A stretch of DNA of 64,000 nt from Microbulbifer bruguierae (GCF_029869925.1 NZ_CP118605.1:558001-622000), one strand, 5' to 3'. Numbered from the stretch's first letter, positions 44,322 through 54,023 are shown. Numbers and translations: made by a program. Notes: a model not told the origin generated them from the letters alone.

Positions 44322-45725
44322 CTATACCCCGACAATACGCGCGCGGAATTTGCGGCCTTTCAGTTTTCCATTGGCGAGCTTGCCCAGTGCTTTTTTCGCA
44401 ACCGGACGCGCCACCGCAACAAAGGTAGAGAAATCGAACAACTGAATCTTGCCGATCTGTGAACCATCGATGCCCCCCTCACCGGTCAGGGCACCGACCA
44501 CATCACCAGCGCGCACTTTCTGCTTTTTGCCGCCATCGATCTGCAATGTGGACATCAGCGGTCGCGGCGGTGTGAACCCTCTTGGTAGCTCCGGGAGTTC
44601 CTGCAGGGTAATTTCCTGCTGCATGAGTTCTTCCAAACGCTCCAGCTTGTAGATCTCTTTCTTGCTCACCAGTGACAGCGCCACCCCCTTTTGCCCTGCC
44701 CGCCCGGTGCGGCCGACACGGTGCACATGTACCTCTGGGTCACGGGAGAGATGGTAATTCACCACCACCGGCAGCTCCTCAATATCCAGGCCGCGCGCGG
44801 CGACGTCGGTGGCCACCAGAATGGAAGCACTGCCATTGGCGAAGAGCGTCAGGGTGCGATCGCGATCTTTCTGCTCCATGTCACCGTGCAGGGCAAGCGC
44901 GGCAAAGCCGGCACTCTTCAGGGCTTGCGCCGCTTCATCCGTTTCCTTCTTGGTATTGCAGAACACCAGCGCAGAGGACACGTCGTAATTGGCCAACAAC
45001 TGATACAGCGCTGCGGGCCGCGCCTCGTTGTTTTCCACCCGGTAGTAATTCTGCTCAATCGAGCTCCGGCTATGCGCCGCGGCCACCTCCACCTTTACCG
45101 GATCGCGCAGTACCCGGGATGCCAGCGCATCGATGGTTTTGGGATAGGTGGCGGAAAACAGCAGCGTCTGTCGCTGCTGCGGCAGCTCGGCGAGAATCTG
45201 GTCCAGCACCGCCTGGAACCCCATATCCAGCATGCGGTCCGCTTCGTCCAGCACCAGCGTATCCACCGCGCTCAGGTCGAGATTGCCCTTGCGCAGGTGA
45301 TCCTCAATACGACCCGGGGTGCCCACCACAATATGGGCACCGTGTTTGAGCGAGCCGATTTGAGGCCCGAACGGCATACCGCCGCAAAGGGTCAGAATCT
45401 TGATGTTGTGAACGGCCCGCGCCAGTTTGCGCAACTCCCGCGCTACCTGGTCCGCCAGCTCCCGGGTAGGACACAACACCAACGCCTGCACCCGGAACCG
45501 GTCTACCTGCAGCTTGTGCAACAATCCCAGACCGAAGGCCACGGTCTTGCCCGACCCCGTCTTCGCCTGCCCGATGACGTCCTTCCCCGCCACCATTGCC
45601 GGCAGCGCAGCGGCCTGGATCTCGGTCAGCCGCGTATAACCCAGATCCTCCAGGTTTTTCAGAAGGGGCTTTTGCAGCGGCAGCGACTGGAAGTCGCGGG
45701 GATGGTCACTATCGGGACTGGTCAA
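44322..45725 (-). CDS. dbpA: ATP-dependent RNA helicase DbpA
   Basis: DEAD-box helicase that acts on 23S rRNA during large-subunit assembly. The 467 residues have the Q motif, motif I AKTGSGKT, Ia PTRELA, motif II DEAD, motif III SAT, motif V ARGLD and motif VI HRVGRTGRAG. The C-terminal DbpA RNA-binding domain starts around residue 390 (VRAGDVVGALTGEGGI) and ends GRKFRARIVGV. The complete C-terminal domain separates it from RhlE/RhlB relatives. Confidence 0.95.
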   Translation of the reverse strand: MTSPDSDHPRDFQSLPLQKPLLKNLEDLGYTRLTEIQAAALPAMVAGKDVIGQAKTGSGKTVAFGLGLLHKLQVDRFRVQALVLCPTRELADQVARELRKLARAVHNIKILTLCGGMPFGPQIGSLKHGAHIVVGTPGRIEDHLRKGNLDLSAVDTLVLDEADRMLDMGFQAVLDQILAELPQQRQTLLFSATYPKTIDALASRVLRDPVKVEVAAAHSRSSIEQNYYRVENNEARPAALYQLLANYDVSSALVFCNTKKETDEAAQALKSAGFAALALHGDMEQKDRDRTLTLFANGSASILVATDVAARGLDIEELPVVVNYHLSRDPEVHVHRVGRTGRAGQKGVALSLVSKKEIYKLERLEELMQQEITLQELPELPRGFTPPRPLMSTLQIDGGKKQKVRAGDVVGALTGEGGIDGSQIGKIQLFDFSTFVAVARPVAKKALGKLANGKLKGRKFRARIVGV

Positions 45726-46133
45726 AACAGGAACTCGCTTGGAGAAAAGGGCGCGTATTGTAGGTAAGCAGAAGCCACATTCCTACCGAAAACACACCGT
45801 TGACGTTAGCTGCGATGCACTGGCGTTGCCAGGCAGCTACTAGGTACCAGGACGAATCAGGGATCAAGCGCTATCGCCGACCCGGCCTCAAGCCGAAGAG
45901 CAATTGTGACGCACTATTCACTCCCGTCAGGTGAATCCGCGGTATTGGCGTGATATTTACCAGCTTAGACGAACTGCCCGTATCGAAAAGGCACAACACA
46001 CTGAAACCACACCGCGGCAATTTCACTCAGTAGCGTGTTCCCTCGACGCATCATTCAGTCAGCAAGTAAATGGGCATAAAAAAAGCAGGATGTAATTCAC
46101 ATCCTGCTTTCTGGTTTCCCGTAGATCCGTTGA
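45726..46133. other. Intergenic region between polyserine lipoprotein and dbpA
   Basis: About 400 bp. It contains the terminator of the 46134 gene (46082-46110) and should contain the dbpA promoter. No gene or repeat is supported in the remainder. Confidence 0.5.
46074..46110 (-). terminator. Terminator of the polyserine lipoprotein gene
   Basis: The stem AAAGCAGGATGT/ACATCCTGCTTT (46082-46093 with 46099-46110) has a five-base loop and continues into a T-rich stretch on the minus strand. It lies about 25 bp past the stop codon. Confidence 0.9.
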
Positions 46134-47984
46134 TTACATCAACTCGCCACCGAGTTCGGCACAGTCTGCCGCACTCTCCTCATAGGTGATGAAATTGTCA
46201 TCCACGCAGCGGTATGGCGTGCGGTATTTCGATGGGCATTGTCCAAGACCGGCGAACACGATGCTGGCGTCGAACTCAGGGTAATAAAAGACCTCGCCAC
46301 CGATGGTCTCTACCACGGTTCGCCAGGTTCCAGATGCATCAGACTCAGTGACCACTTCATCTTCTTCGACCCAACGGATTTCTTCGCAGTACTCTTCTCC
46401 GAAATCGTTCCAGATTTCATGCACCAGAATATCGTCATCCGAGCCGCTGCCGGTACCACCACTACTGGGGCCGTCACCCGGAAGGCCAACTGGTCCAGCA
46501 CCGAGGCGATTGAAGATTCGCAAAGGCTCACCAGGGATATCCAGAGTCAAGGTGTTACCACTGACGTGCATTTTCAAGTCAGCGGTACCGACGAAGTCAG
46601 AGAAACCATTGGTATTGGTGTCGACAAAAATATTGCTGACACTTACCACACCGGTTTCCGCGTTGTAGCTATAGCTACCTACCTCGGTACCATCATCTTC
46701 TGCCTGGACAAAAGTGCCATTTTCCAGGAACGCAAACAGCAATAAGGTATTGAATTCGTCCTCATCCGTTACCCAGACACCTTGCAGGCCGTCCGCAACC
46801 ACCCGTGCAGCCGGGATCTTTTCTACCAGTACCCCTTCGCCACTACCCAGGTCAGTTTCAAAAATGTCCAGATCGGCGCTATTTCCGGCCACGGTAAAGG
46901 TGACGTATTCACCATCCTCCTGGTCGAATTCACCATCATCCGGGTCATACAGGCCGATGCTGCCGTTCTGGTCATCGGTGATTCCAGTGACCTTCAGCAC
47001 CTTCTCTTCATCCAGACTGAAAGAGCCCCACTCCAAGCCCTCTCCAGACGGATCATTTACTTCCACTTGCTCTACATGGATGTAATTTCCAGTCGTCTCA
47101 TCAAACGCAAAAAAGATGAAGTGCTCGGCCCCGTTGCCAGTCTCTACACTGGTATCCAGCACCCAGCCACCCGTCATGGAGTGTTCGTTGGTGTAGCCAA
47201 GCGCTTCCGCCTCCAGCGTACCCTCCAAATGAGCCTGGGCAGCTGCAATGCTAACGAGCTGCGTTACCGCCACATCCTGGCCACCATTCTCGATCAGAGT
47301 CTGAATAATGGGCGACGCCGCGAAAGCTTCCGGGGACTGGTCAAAGAACTCCTCAGTGCTCAATACCGTGTCTTTGCTGCCCACAGCAGATTCACTGATG
47401 GTGATGTTGTTGCTGGCATCGCCATCCGTGTCCAGAGTCTGCAGCAGGCGAACCATATTGATCACCGCATTCTCGGAAGTGTCGGTGGTACCGGCAATAT
47501 CCAGCGGGGTCACTGTGCCGGAAGCCGTGACAAGCGGAAATTCCAGCCCGCCGATAAAGAAGGTCACCATGTCACCGGGCTCATAGCTGTAGCCACCTGT
47601 GGCATCGGTGACACCTTCATGGGTCACATTGCCCTCACTGTCGGTGGTGCGATAGCCGATATTCACCACCGGGCTGTCGATAAACACACCGATTTCAGTT
47701 AATGGGCTTTCGCCGCCACTGCTACTGCTGCTGGAACCGCCGCTACTGCTACTGCCACTACTGCTGGAACCGCCGCTACTACTGGAGCTGCTGGAACTGC
47801 TCGAGCTACTCGAACTACTGGAGCTGCTCGAACTGCTAGAGCTACTGGAACTGCTAGAGCTGCTAGAGCTACTGCTGCCACCATCATCACTACCACCGCC
47901 CCCACCACCACTACAGGCGACCAATGAGCTGAAGAGCAACGCTGCGGTGAGCGTTGACAGGGCCTTACTGAAAGCGCATGCCAT
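46134..47984 (-). CDS. Polyserine-linker lipoprotein of unknown function
   Basis: A 616-residue lipoprotein: signal peptide with lipobox SLVAC, a Gly run, then about 35 consecutive Ser and a Ser/Gly continuation to about residue 92. Long Ser linkers of this kind are a hallmark of surface proteins in Saccharophagus, Cellvibrio, Teredinibacter and Microbulbifer. The rest is acidic, with a short beta-sandwich-like region at the start (DSPVVNIGYRT, TDATGGYSYEPGD), and repeated beta-strand-rich blocks of lipocalin-like character (GGWVLDTSVETGNG, GVWVTDEDEFNTLLLF). The C-terminal 100 residues carry four or five Cys that may form disulphides. No enzyme motif is visible. The linker is encoded by nine-base units. 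Confidence 0.85.
   Translation of the reverse strand: MACAFSKALSTLTAALLFSSLVACSGGGGGGSDDGGSSSSSSSSSSSSSSSSSSSSSSSSSSSSSSSSSSGGSSSSGSSSSGGSSSSSSGGESPLTEIGVFIDSPVVNIGYRTTDSEGNVTHEGVTDATGGYSYEPGDMVTFFIGGLEFPLVTASGTVTPLDIAGTTDTSENAVINMVRLLQTLDTDGDASNNITISESAVGSKDTVLSTEEFFDQSPEAFAASPIIQTLIENGGQDVAVTQLVSIAAAQAHLEGTLEAEALGYTNEHSMTGGWVLDTSVETGNGAEHFIFFAFDETTGNYIHVEQVEVNDPSGEGLEWGSFSLDEEKVLKVTGITDDQNGSIGLYDPDDGEFDQEDGEYVTFTVAGNSADLDIFETDLGSGEGVLVEKIPAARVVADGLQGVWVTDEDEFNTLLLFAFLENGTFVQAEDDGTEVGSYSYNAETGVVSVSNIFVDTNTNGFSDFVGTADLKMHVSGNTLTLDIPGEPLRIFNRLGAGPVGLPGDGPSSGGTGSGSDDDILVHEIWNDFGEEYCEEIRWVEEDEVVTESDASGTWRTVVETIGGEVFYYPEFDASIVFAGLGQCPSKYRTPYRCVDDNFITYEESAADCAELGGELM
47752..47880 (-). repeat. Nine-base tandem repeat coding for the serine linker
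   Basis: On the coding strand the serine codons follow the pattern AGY AGY TCN many times over. The unit is therefore nine bases rather than one codon, with third-base drift between copies. Length changes would stay in frame. Confidence 0.75.
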
Positions 47985-48182
47985 GAAATTATTCCTATTT
48001 TATTGCGGGAAGCGATGGCTACCATTTTTCCCAAGAGTACAAAGCAAAGCCCGCCACTAAAATAGCCCTAAAGAGTCATAATCACGCAGGCGATACTGAC
48101 ACGCCATTCAACCCCGAAGCCGTTTGGCGCTGTATTCCTCAAACAGGGAAAAAGGAACGAGTGCCAGGCTTTTTTCGAAGCC

Positions 48183-48317
48183 TTAACACATGGGCCCGCC
48201 TGGCGGGCTGATATTTGGGAAGGGAAAGTCGGAATTGCCGGGATTACTGCCAGTGAGTTCTGCTAATAGGCTTTCAACGCTGGTATCCATAGAAAGCCCG
48301 CCTTCAGACTTACTCAT
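48183..48317 (-). CDS. Possible small peptide, 44 residues, ending Gly-Gly-Pro-Met-Cys
   Basis: A short frame starts with ATG at 48317 and ends with TAA at 48183. It reads MSKSEGGLSMDTSVESLL at the start; the C-terminal half is rich in Asn, Pro and Gly with FPFPN and a final GGPMC. AGGA lies about ten bases upstream of the ATG and AGGG abuts it. The N-terminal half could form an amphipathic helix, as leader parts of modified peptides do, with the C-terminus as a core (speculation). It lies 86 bp after the GNAT gene on the same strand. It may also be a chance frame. Confidence 0.3.
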   Translation of the reverse strand: MSKSEGGLSMDTSVESLLAELTGSNPGNSDFPFPNISPPGGPMC

Positions 48318-48403
48318 CCCTGAACCATCCTGATGAATATCCGACTTGTTATCTGATTGAGCACGGTAGCCAGGACAGCATTGCGCCTCGATCGAGGAAT
48401 GAC

Positions 48404-48862
48404 CTACAACTGCCGCAACATGATATCCACGATTTGCCCGTGGTATTTTTCAGTGCTTATGGTTTCCCAACCCAGACGCTCGTAGTACTGGCGGGTCTTT
48501 GGGGTAAAAAGATACAGGTGCGGAACAGCGTTCGATTCACAGTAGGCCAACAGTGCCTCGATAAGCATTTTGCCCACACCCAGGCTACGGTACTCGGGCT
48601 TTACGTAAAAATTCGCCAGCCACGGGCCCCAGTTCTCTTCAATCTCCATATCCCGGGGCAAAACACTGATGGAGCCTAACAGCTCTCCATTTTCTATCGC
48701 GATAAACGTTGCGGGAACCGCATCCGGGCCGAGGCACTTGGCCAATTCCGTTTTGAAATCGTCCAGGGATTCATTCGGGTAAAGATCCCTCCACTCCTCA
48801 TGATGCCAAGGCGCCAGGACCTCCACCATGTCCGGCATCTCCGTCAGATTTACTACGCGCAT
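48404..48862 (-). CDS. GNAT-family N-acetyltransferase
   Basis: A 152-residue acetyl-CoA-dependent acyltransferase. Motifs in order: the beta-strand pair TFIAIENGELLGSISV, the acetyl-CoA pyrophosphate-binding VKPEYRSLGVGKMLIEAL (R/Q-x-x-G-x-G/A pattern) and the C-terminal TRQYYERLGWE. The acceptor is unknown. A possible small peptide gene follows on the same strand. Confidence 0.88.
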   Translation of the reverse strand: MRVVNLTEMPDMVEVLAPWHHEEWRDLYPNESLDDFKTELAKCLGPDAVPATFIAIENGELLGSISVLPRDMEIEENWGPWLANFYVKPEYRSLGVGKMLIEALLAYCESNAVPHLYLFTPKTRQYYERLGWETISTEKYHGQIVDIMLRQL

Positions 48863-49157
48863 ATAACCCGAATACTCACTTGTAATGTCTGCGTTTCGGA
48901 CCTTTGTCCTGCAAGACCAAACCCACTTCGCATACTGAATAACCGGTCACTATACCGGATTCCTATTCGCCATCCAGCACGGACCAAAGATGCCAGGCAG
49001 GAGGCTTCGCGTAAAATTCAACCTACTGCCTTCAGATATTTGAAACACGTCCTTCAGTTCGCAGTCCAGGCAACGATGGACTGTGATACGCCGCAACAAA
49101 TAACGGCCCAGCTTCTCTATACTCGCCGGCTTATTGCCCTTCATATACGAGGTATCT

Positions 49158-49586
49158 ATGAAACTGCTCCGTTATGCCCTGCCCCTTCTCGCAACCGTTT
49201 TCAGTGCGCCGTCGCTCGCCTATAGCAATTCCGGTTTTGGCATCGGCGTTGCCTACGACCTGGGGGCTGGTGCGACCGCACAATTCCGCGGAACTTCGAT
49301 CTTTGTGAACAGCGACGCGCTGGCGGTGGATATGCGGCTGCAGAACCTCAGCAATGACCTCGGCACCCTGCATGCGTACATCGACGTGGGCGGTTTTTAT
49401 GAGGATGCTGGCCGCGACGATTACAATGACCGCGCTGGCATCCGCCTACCCGTAGGCCTGACTTTCCGAATTGCTCCGAGTGTCCAGGCCTATATTCAAG
49501 CAGTACCCAACTTTGCTTTCAGTGATAACGACCGCAAAGAAGGCTTTGAAGTGGATGGAGCTCTGGGCCTTCGCCTGCGCTTCTGA
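49158..49586 (+). CDS. Small predicted outer-membrane beta-barrel protein
   Basis: A 142-residue exported protein with no named family. The signal peptide begins at the ATG at 49158, which has GAGG six bases upstream, and ends near SLA. Alternating strands follow (GFGIGVAYDLGAGATAQFRG, LAVDMRLQNL, AGIRLPVGLTFRIAP) and the last residue is Phe (LGLRLRF). The size suggests a six- to eight-strand barrel, comparable in size to OmpX/OmpW-type or YfaZ-like proteins. Confidence 0.75.
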   Translation: MKLLRYALPLLATVFSAPSLAYSNSGFGIGVAYDLGAGATAQFRGTSIFVNSDALAVDMRLQNLSNDLGTLHAYIDVGGFYEDAGRDDYNDRAGIRLPVGLTFRIAPSVQAYIQAVPNFAFSDNDRKEGFEVDGALGLRLRF

Positions 49587-49665
49587 AGCTTTTGGGGGAG
49601 CAGGTGTCGCATTCGCGACCCGCTGCACGCCGCTCGTGTTTACATTCACAGAGAACGGCCAGAAG

Positions 49666-49709
49666 CCCAATAAAAAAGGGACTGAAATTTCAGTCCCTTT
49701 TTTATTGGG
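49666..49709. terminator. Long bidirectional terminator
   Basis: A perfectly complementary 44-base palindrome from CCCAATAAAAAAGGG to CCCTTTTTTATTGGG, with T-runs inside both arms. It separates the barrel gene from the convergent dipeptidase gene and should stop both. Confidence 0.93.
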
Positions 49710-49732
49710 TGGAATATAACCTTCGCCAAAAA

Positions 49733-51244
49733 TTACAGGTTAGCGATCTCGATCATCATCGCCGTATACATTTTCAGGTTCAGGCGCAGCTGATCCACGG
49801 TAATGAATTCGTGCTCTGAGTGACCGGTGTAGGCCTTGCCTGGCATCGACGGCCCGAAACTTACCGCATTTGGCAGCAACTTGGCGTTGGTAGAACCTCC
49901 GATAGCCACAGGACCCGCGTCCTCAATACCGGTGAAGTGGCGGAATACATTCAGCAGCGGCTGTACCTGGGGCGCATCGTCCGCGCGGTAAGGTTGCCCC
50001 AGATGCACGCCTACATCGGCCACCTGAATACCGGTCTTTTTCTGCCAGGTGTCGATAGCCCTGTGGATCTGTTTCTCCAGCAATTCTGCGGTCTTGCCGG
50101 TAGGGCGGCGCAAATTCAGGTGGCTGGTCAGCCCCTTGTCGCTCACCTTCACCATGGTCAGGGCACCGGTCATCGGCCCCATAAAATCGTCGCTGTAGGC
50201 GATATCGCCAAACTGTTCGGCCGTGATGCCGGTGCCGATCAAATCGTTGATGTAGCGCACCGTGGCGCCGGCAGCATTAGCCGGCCACTCGTAGGTGCCC
50301 AATGTGTCAGCCAGAAAGGCAATGGCATTGATGCCGTGCTCCGGCTCGGAACTATGGGTGGCCACGCCGCGGGCGGTGATTTCCAGCAAACTCTCTTTAA
50401 CTGCGAACTCGAACTTCACTTGCGAATGCTGTGCGGCACGGGCACGGATCGCTTTCTCCAGCGCAGCAGTCGGGTTGGCAATACTGGCATGGGCCTCGTC
50501 CGGCACTTGGCTGCCGAAGTAGCCGCCATGGAAGTCGCTCAGGTAGGGTTTGCTTTTGTCCGCTACCACAGCCTCGGCGAAGGTGGCGCGGACTTCGCTC
50601 CATCCCTTCTCTGCGGTCACCACCGGGTAATTCGCATCGATGGTGATGTTGTAGGCAGGCATAGGGTAATCTTTCAGGAACGTCTGCAACGGAGCCCAAT
50701 CGGATTCCTCACCCAGGTAAACAATCAGCTCCACGCGCCGCTTCATCGGCACGCCTTTGTCCTTGATGGCTTTCATGGAATAGAGGGCGGTAGCGATTGG
50801 ACCCTTGTCGTCCTCGCTGCCGCGGGCAATCAGTTTGCCTGGCTCGCTGGTGCGATCCAGCTCGAACGGGCTCTTGTTCCACTTGGCCGGATTGGCCGGC
50901 TGTACATCACCGTGGGTGACAATACCGATCTTCTCTTCGCCCTGCCCCAGGGCAACGATCACCACATAGCCGTGGTCCTCGCACTCCAGATCCAGGGCCT
51001 CGGCCTTGCCGCACAGGGTTCGCTTGAAGCCGGAGAACTCCGGGTTCTTCTCCAGCGGCAGGTCTTCCCGCGCTACTGTCTTGAACTGCACCAGTTCAGC
51101 GAGGGTGTCCGTCATCGCCGCTTCGTATTTGTCCACCGCGTACTCCGCGGTCGTCTGCGCTACCGGCGAGACATCCGCCGCCGCGGCCAGCGGGCACAGC
51201 AACAGCGGAGCCGCAATCCGTACAATTTTGGAACGGAATTTCAC
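49733..51244 (-). CDS. Periplasmic M20-family dipeptidase
   Basis: A 503-residue metallopeptidase with a signal peptide (cleavage near LAAA). The di-zinc site residues are visible in order: His in THGDVQP, Asp in GSEDDKGP, Glu pair in LGEESDW, Asp in IDANYP and the C-terminal His in TGHSEHEF. The dimerisation-domain insert includes GVATHSSEPEHG. This is the PepV/carboxypeptidase-type layout. The start is a GTG at 51244 with GGAG about seven bases before it. The export signal suggests hydrolysis of dipeptides in the periplasm. Confidence 0.92.
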   Translation of the reverse strand: MKFRSKIVRIAAPLLLCPLAAAADVSPVAQTTAEYAVDKYEAAMTDTLAELVQFKTVAREDLPLEKNPEFSGFKRTLCGKAEALDLECEDHGYVVIVALGQGEEKIGIVTHGDVQPANPAKWNKSPFELDRTSEPGKLIARGSEDDKGPIATALYSMKAIKDKGVPMKRRVELIVYLGEESDWAPLQTFLKDYPMPAYNITIDANYPVVTAEKGWSEVRATFAEAVVADKSKPYLSDFHGGYFGSQVPDEAHASIANPTAALEKAIRARAAQHSQVKFEFAVKESLLEITARGVATHSSEPEHGINAIAFLADTLGTYEWPANAAGATVRYINDLIGTGITAEQFGDIAYSDDFMGPMTGALTMVKVSDKGLTSHLNLRRPTGKTAELLEKQIHRAIDTWQKKTGIQVADVGVHLGQPYRADDAPQVQPLLNVFRHFTGIEDAGPVAIGGSTNAKLLPNAVSFGPSMPGKAYTGHSEHEFITVDQLRLNLKMYTAMMIEIANL

Positions 51245-51467
51245 AGTTCACTCCATGGGTCTGGGTAAAAAAGGTCAACAGATTGACGCATTGTACCCTC
51301 CCTGCGGAGCCAAATCCCGCCCGCCGCCGCGCAGTGGCGGACTGCTGCAGTGGTCGACCGAAGGCTAATCAAAAATGCACACTGCGCAAGGAATTACACC
51401 TCTTAGCACCCTGACCTGCGGCGTGTTCTCACCTCAGCTTTGTCTCAGCACGACAAATCCGGGGCCG

Positions 51468-52664
51468 CTACAGTTTGATCGAGATATCGGCAATAACCGC
51501 ATTGGCGGTGTTCCGCGCGGATTCGATATCGTCGGCCCGCGCCAGGGCGACGCCCAGACGGCGCTTGCCGGCAAGTTCCGGCTTGCCGAACAGGCGCAGC
51601 TGGGTATCGGGGCGGGCCAAGGCCGCTCTCAGGTTGCCGAACTGCATCTGCGAGGAATTACCCTCAACCAAGAGTACGGACGAGGCAGAAGCGCGGTGCA
51701 GCTGGATATTGGGAATGGGCAACCCGAGAATGGCGCGAGCGTGCAGGGCAAACTCGGAGAGGTCCTGCGAGATGAGCGTCACCAGGCCGGTATCGTGCGG
51801 CCGTGGCGAAACTTCACTGAAGATTACGTCATCGCCTTTTACAAACAGCTCCACGCCAAAAAGGCCGCGGCCGCCGAGATCATCCGTAATCGCCTTGGCG
51901 ATTTCCTGGGCGCGGGTCAGGGCCGCAGCCGACATCGCCTGGGGCTGCCACGACTCCTGATAATCGCCATCGGCCTGACGGTGACCAATGGGAGCACAGA
52001 AGCTGGTGAGGATATTGCCTTTGCCGTCGTCGTGACGAACTGTGAGCAGGGTGATTTCGTAATCAAAATCGACAAAACCCTCAACAATCACTTTGCCCTT
52101 GCCGGCACGGCCCCCCTCCTGAGCGTAGGCCCAGGCTTGTTCAACCTGCGCAACATCGCGCACCAGGCTCTGGCCCTTGCCCGAGGAACTCATAATCGGT
52201 TTGACCAGGCAGGGAATACCGATCTCTTCGATAGCCGCCTTGAATTCCGCTTCGTTCGCGGCAAAACGGTAGCTGGAAGTGGGCAGGCCCAGGGTTTCTG
52301 CTGCCAGGCGACGGATGCCTTCGCGGTTCATGGTCAGCTGGGTCGCCCTCGCGGTGGGAACGATATTGACCCCCTCCCCTTCCAACTGAGCCAGGGTGTC
52401 GGTGGCGATGGCTTCGATCTCCGGCACCACCAGATGGGGTTGCTCTTGCTCAATCACCGCGCGCAGGGCATCGCCATCGAGCATATTGATCACGTGACTA
52501 CGGTCCGCCACTTGCATCCCGGGGGCATTAGCGTAGCGGTCTACTGCAACAACTTCACAGCCAAGACGCTGCAGCTCGATCACAACTTCCTTGCCCAACT
52601 CACCGGCGCCACAAAGCAGCACGCGGGTAGCGGTAGAAGAGAAAGGGGTCCCCAGGGTAGTCAT
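51468..52664 (-). CDS. purT: Formate-dependent phosphoribosylglycinamide formyltransferase
   Basis: Third step of purine synthesis by the folate-independent route, with formate and ATP. The 398 residues match PurT. An N-terminal preATP-grasp domain has [20 protein letters not shown]. The ATP-grasp domain has [30 protein letters not shown] and [10 protein letters not shown], the last with metal and substrate residues. No PurR-like operator is evident upstream. Confidence 0.97.
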   Translation of the reverse strand: MTTLGTPFSSTATRVLLCGAGELGKEVVIELQRLGCEVVAVDRYANAPGMQVADRSHVINMLDGDALRAVIEQEQPHLVVPEIEAIATDTLAQLEGEGVNIVPTARATQLTMNREGIRRLAAETLGLPTSSYRFAANEAEFKAAIEEIGIPCLVKPIMSSSGKGQSLVRDVAQVEQAWAYAQEGGRAGKGKVIVEGFVDFDYEITLLTVRHDDGKGNILTSFCAPIGHRQADGDYQESWQPQAMSAAALTRAQEIAKAITDDLGGRGLFGVELFVKGDDVIFSEVSPRPHDTGLVTLISQDLSEFALHARAILGLPIPNIQLHRASASSVLLVEGNSSQMQFGNLRAALARPDTQLRLFGKPELAGKRRLGVALARADDIESARNTANAVIADISIKL

Positions 52665-52935
52665 AAGATTTTTGCCTCAATGAGAATTATGTCTGAAAGA
52701 TAAGATTCGCGGAGCAATAGGTGACATGGTCGCAACCGGCAATCATCGGCGGCACATACGCGGAAGCAAAGGAGCCGATACCGACATCAGAAAATATAGA
52801 ATATGCGCCTCATTTTTCTGGCGGAATCTCTTCTCGTATTGCGGGAATGATTATCCCCCCGGCCACAAACATCGTGGCAAATTTCGTCCACACAGAAAGT
52901 TGTCCGGCAATGCCATTCAAACCGGGCTTTTACAA

Positions 52936-53517
52936 CTACCGGGGCCCAGCCTGATCGACCTGTAGCGATACCATTTTCTCGAAGGGCTGCAGTAACCGCT
53001 TGAAATCACCTTCGGGCTCAAGCGCCTGCATTGCCATCACGAGACTTTCCAGGGTAGACAGGCTGTTCTCTAGAGAGGAGTGGCGAATCTGATAATTGGA
53101 TTCCAGCTCCCCCTCAAAACTTACCCGCGGTAACTGCTGCAAAACCGGATGCAAATGCAACATCTTTTTCGACTTCCGCCAGGTCGCATCAATCACTACC
53201 AGCTGCTCCAACACCTCGGCCTGTTTGGTACCGGCCTCCACCTGCGCTACTCGCGGCAACCAATTTAGCGAGGGATACAGTAGCGCCGACCTGGGCTCCA
53301 GCAGTTGCGCCAGCGCTTCGTCCGACAGGCTCTCAGCCACGATTAATTCACTGTTATCCAGGCACAGGTGCGCCATGCGTCCGGTGTTGAACGGATGCTT
53401 CTCCTCCAGCGGGTGCTGTATGATCAGCACCCCAATTCGATTGGGAATATGGACCAGCGCGCTGCAGTAGCAGACCTTGCGGGGGCGTTGGCAGGTTGGG
53501 CAGATTTCGCGTGGCAT
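52936..53517 (-). CDS. tapT: tRNA-uridine aminocarboxypropyltransferase (DTW domain)
   Basis: Transfers the 3-amino-3-carboxypropyl group from S-adenosylmethionine to uridine 47 of tRNAs (acp3U). The 193 residues have the N-terminal Cys cluster CPTCQRPxxVCYC, HPLEEKHPFNTG, and the DTW motif as IDATWRKSKKML, then the conserved HSSLENSLSTLE. It is divergent from a GNAT gene, with only eight bp between the start codons. Confidence 0.9.
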   Translation of the reverse strand: MPREICPTCQRPRKVCYCSALVHIPNRIGVLIIQHPLEEKHPFNTGRMAHLCLDNSELIVAESLSDEALAQLLEPRSALLYPSLNWLPRVAQVEAGTKQAEVLEQLVVIDATWRKSKKMLHLHPVLQQLPRVSFEGELESNYQIRHSSLENSLSTLESLVMAMQALEPEGDFKRLLQPFEKMVSLQVDQAGPR

Positions 53518-53525
53518 GAGGTGAT

Positions 53526-53975
53526 ATGGACCCGGATAACTCTACAGATTCGTTGACTGCCCAATGGCTCTCCGATGCGGAGATGCCGCTAGCCAACAAA
53601 TTCTACCGCACCCACAAATTCCGCGGCAAAGCGCGGCGGCACGATCCCTGTATGGTGATCCGCGACACGCAGAACCAGATTATTGCCTGTGGCTCCCTGC
53701 GCAAACTGACAGACAGCCAGTTGTTGGCCGGGGTGGCGGTCTCAGACGGCTACCGCGGGCGGGGCGTGGCGCGGTTCCTACTTAAGGGTATGGCGGAGGC
53801 CTATGATGAAAGCACCTTCACCTTCCCCTACCGTCACCTGGTGCCGCTTTACCAGTCACTGGGCTATGTGGAAGTCGATGAAGCCGGATTGCCTTCGGCT
53901 ATTATCGATCGATTCCATACTTACCAGAAACAAGGACGGGATATTGTGCTGATGCACTATCAGGGCCAGCCATAA
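53526..53975 (+). CDS. GNAT-family acetyltransferase
   Basis: A 149-residue acyltransferase. Motif A is VAVSDGYRGRGVARFLLKGM, with the acetyl-CoA loop, and the C-terminal strand is LVPLYQSLGYVEV. The ATG at 53526 has GAGG five bases upstream. Its ribosome-binding site lies within the first codons of tapT on the other strand, because the two genes diverge with eight bp between them. The acceptor is unknown. Confidence 0.85.
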   Translation: MDPDNSTDSLTAQWLSDAEMPLANKFYRTHKFRGKARRHDPCMVIRDTQNQIIACGSLRKLTDSQLLAGVAVSDGYRGRGVARFLLKGMAEAYDESTFTFPYRHLVPLYQSLGYVEVDEAGLPSAIIDRFHTYQKQGRDIVLMHYQGQP

Positions 53976-54023
53976 TCGATTGGCCTGGCCCCGATATTGA
54001 GTGCTCAGATGCCAGTCAGGTAC

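Noticed and set aside
44691..45767. 358-codon plus-strand frame opposite dbpA
   Set aside because: It covers the DEAD-box motifs of dbpA on the other strand and has no signal of its own.
49820..51268. 482-codon plus-strand frame opposite the M20 dipeptidase
   Set aside because: The dipeptidase has all metal-binding motifs, while this frame is His/Gly/Gln-rich without motifs. Codon bias of the real gene keeps the opposite strand open.
51375..52703. 442-codon plus-strand frame opposite purT
   Set aside because: purT is unambiguous on the minus strand; the plus frame has no family features.
52721..52954. 77-codon plus-strand frame between purT and tapT
   Set aside because: No ribosome-binding site, it overlaps the end of tapT, and it has no recognisable sequence. 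I treat it as chance.
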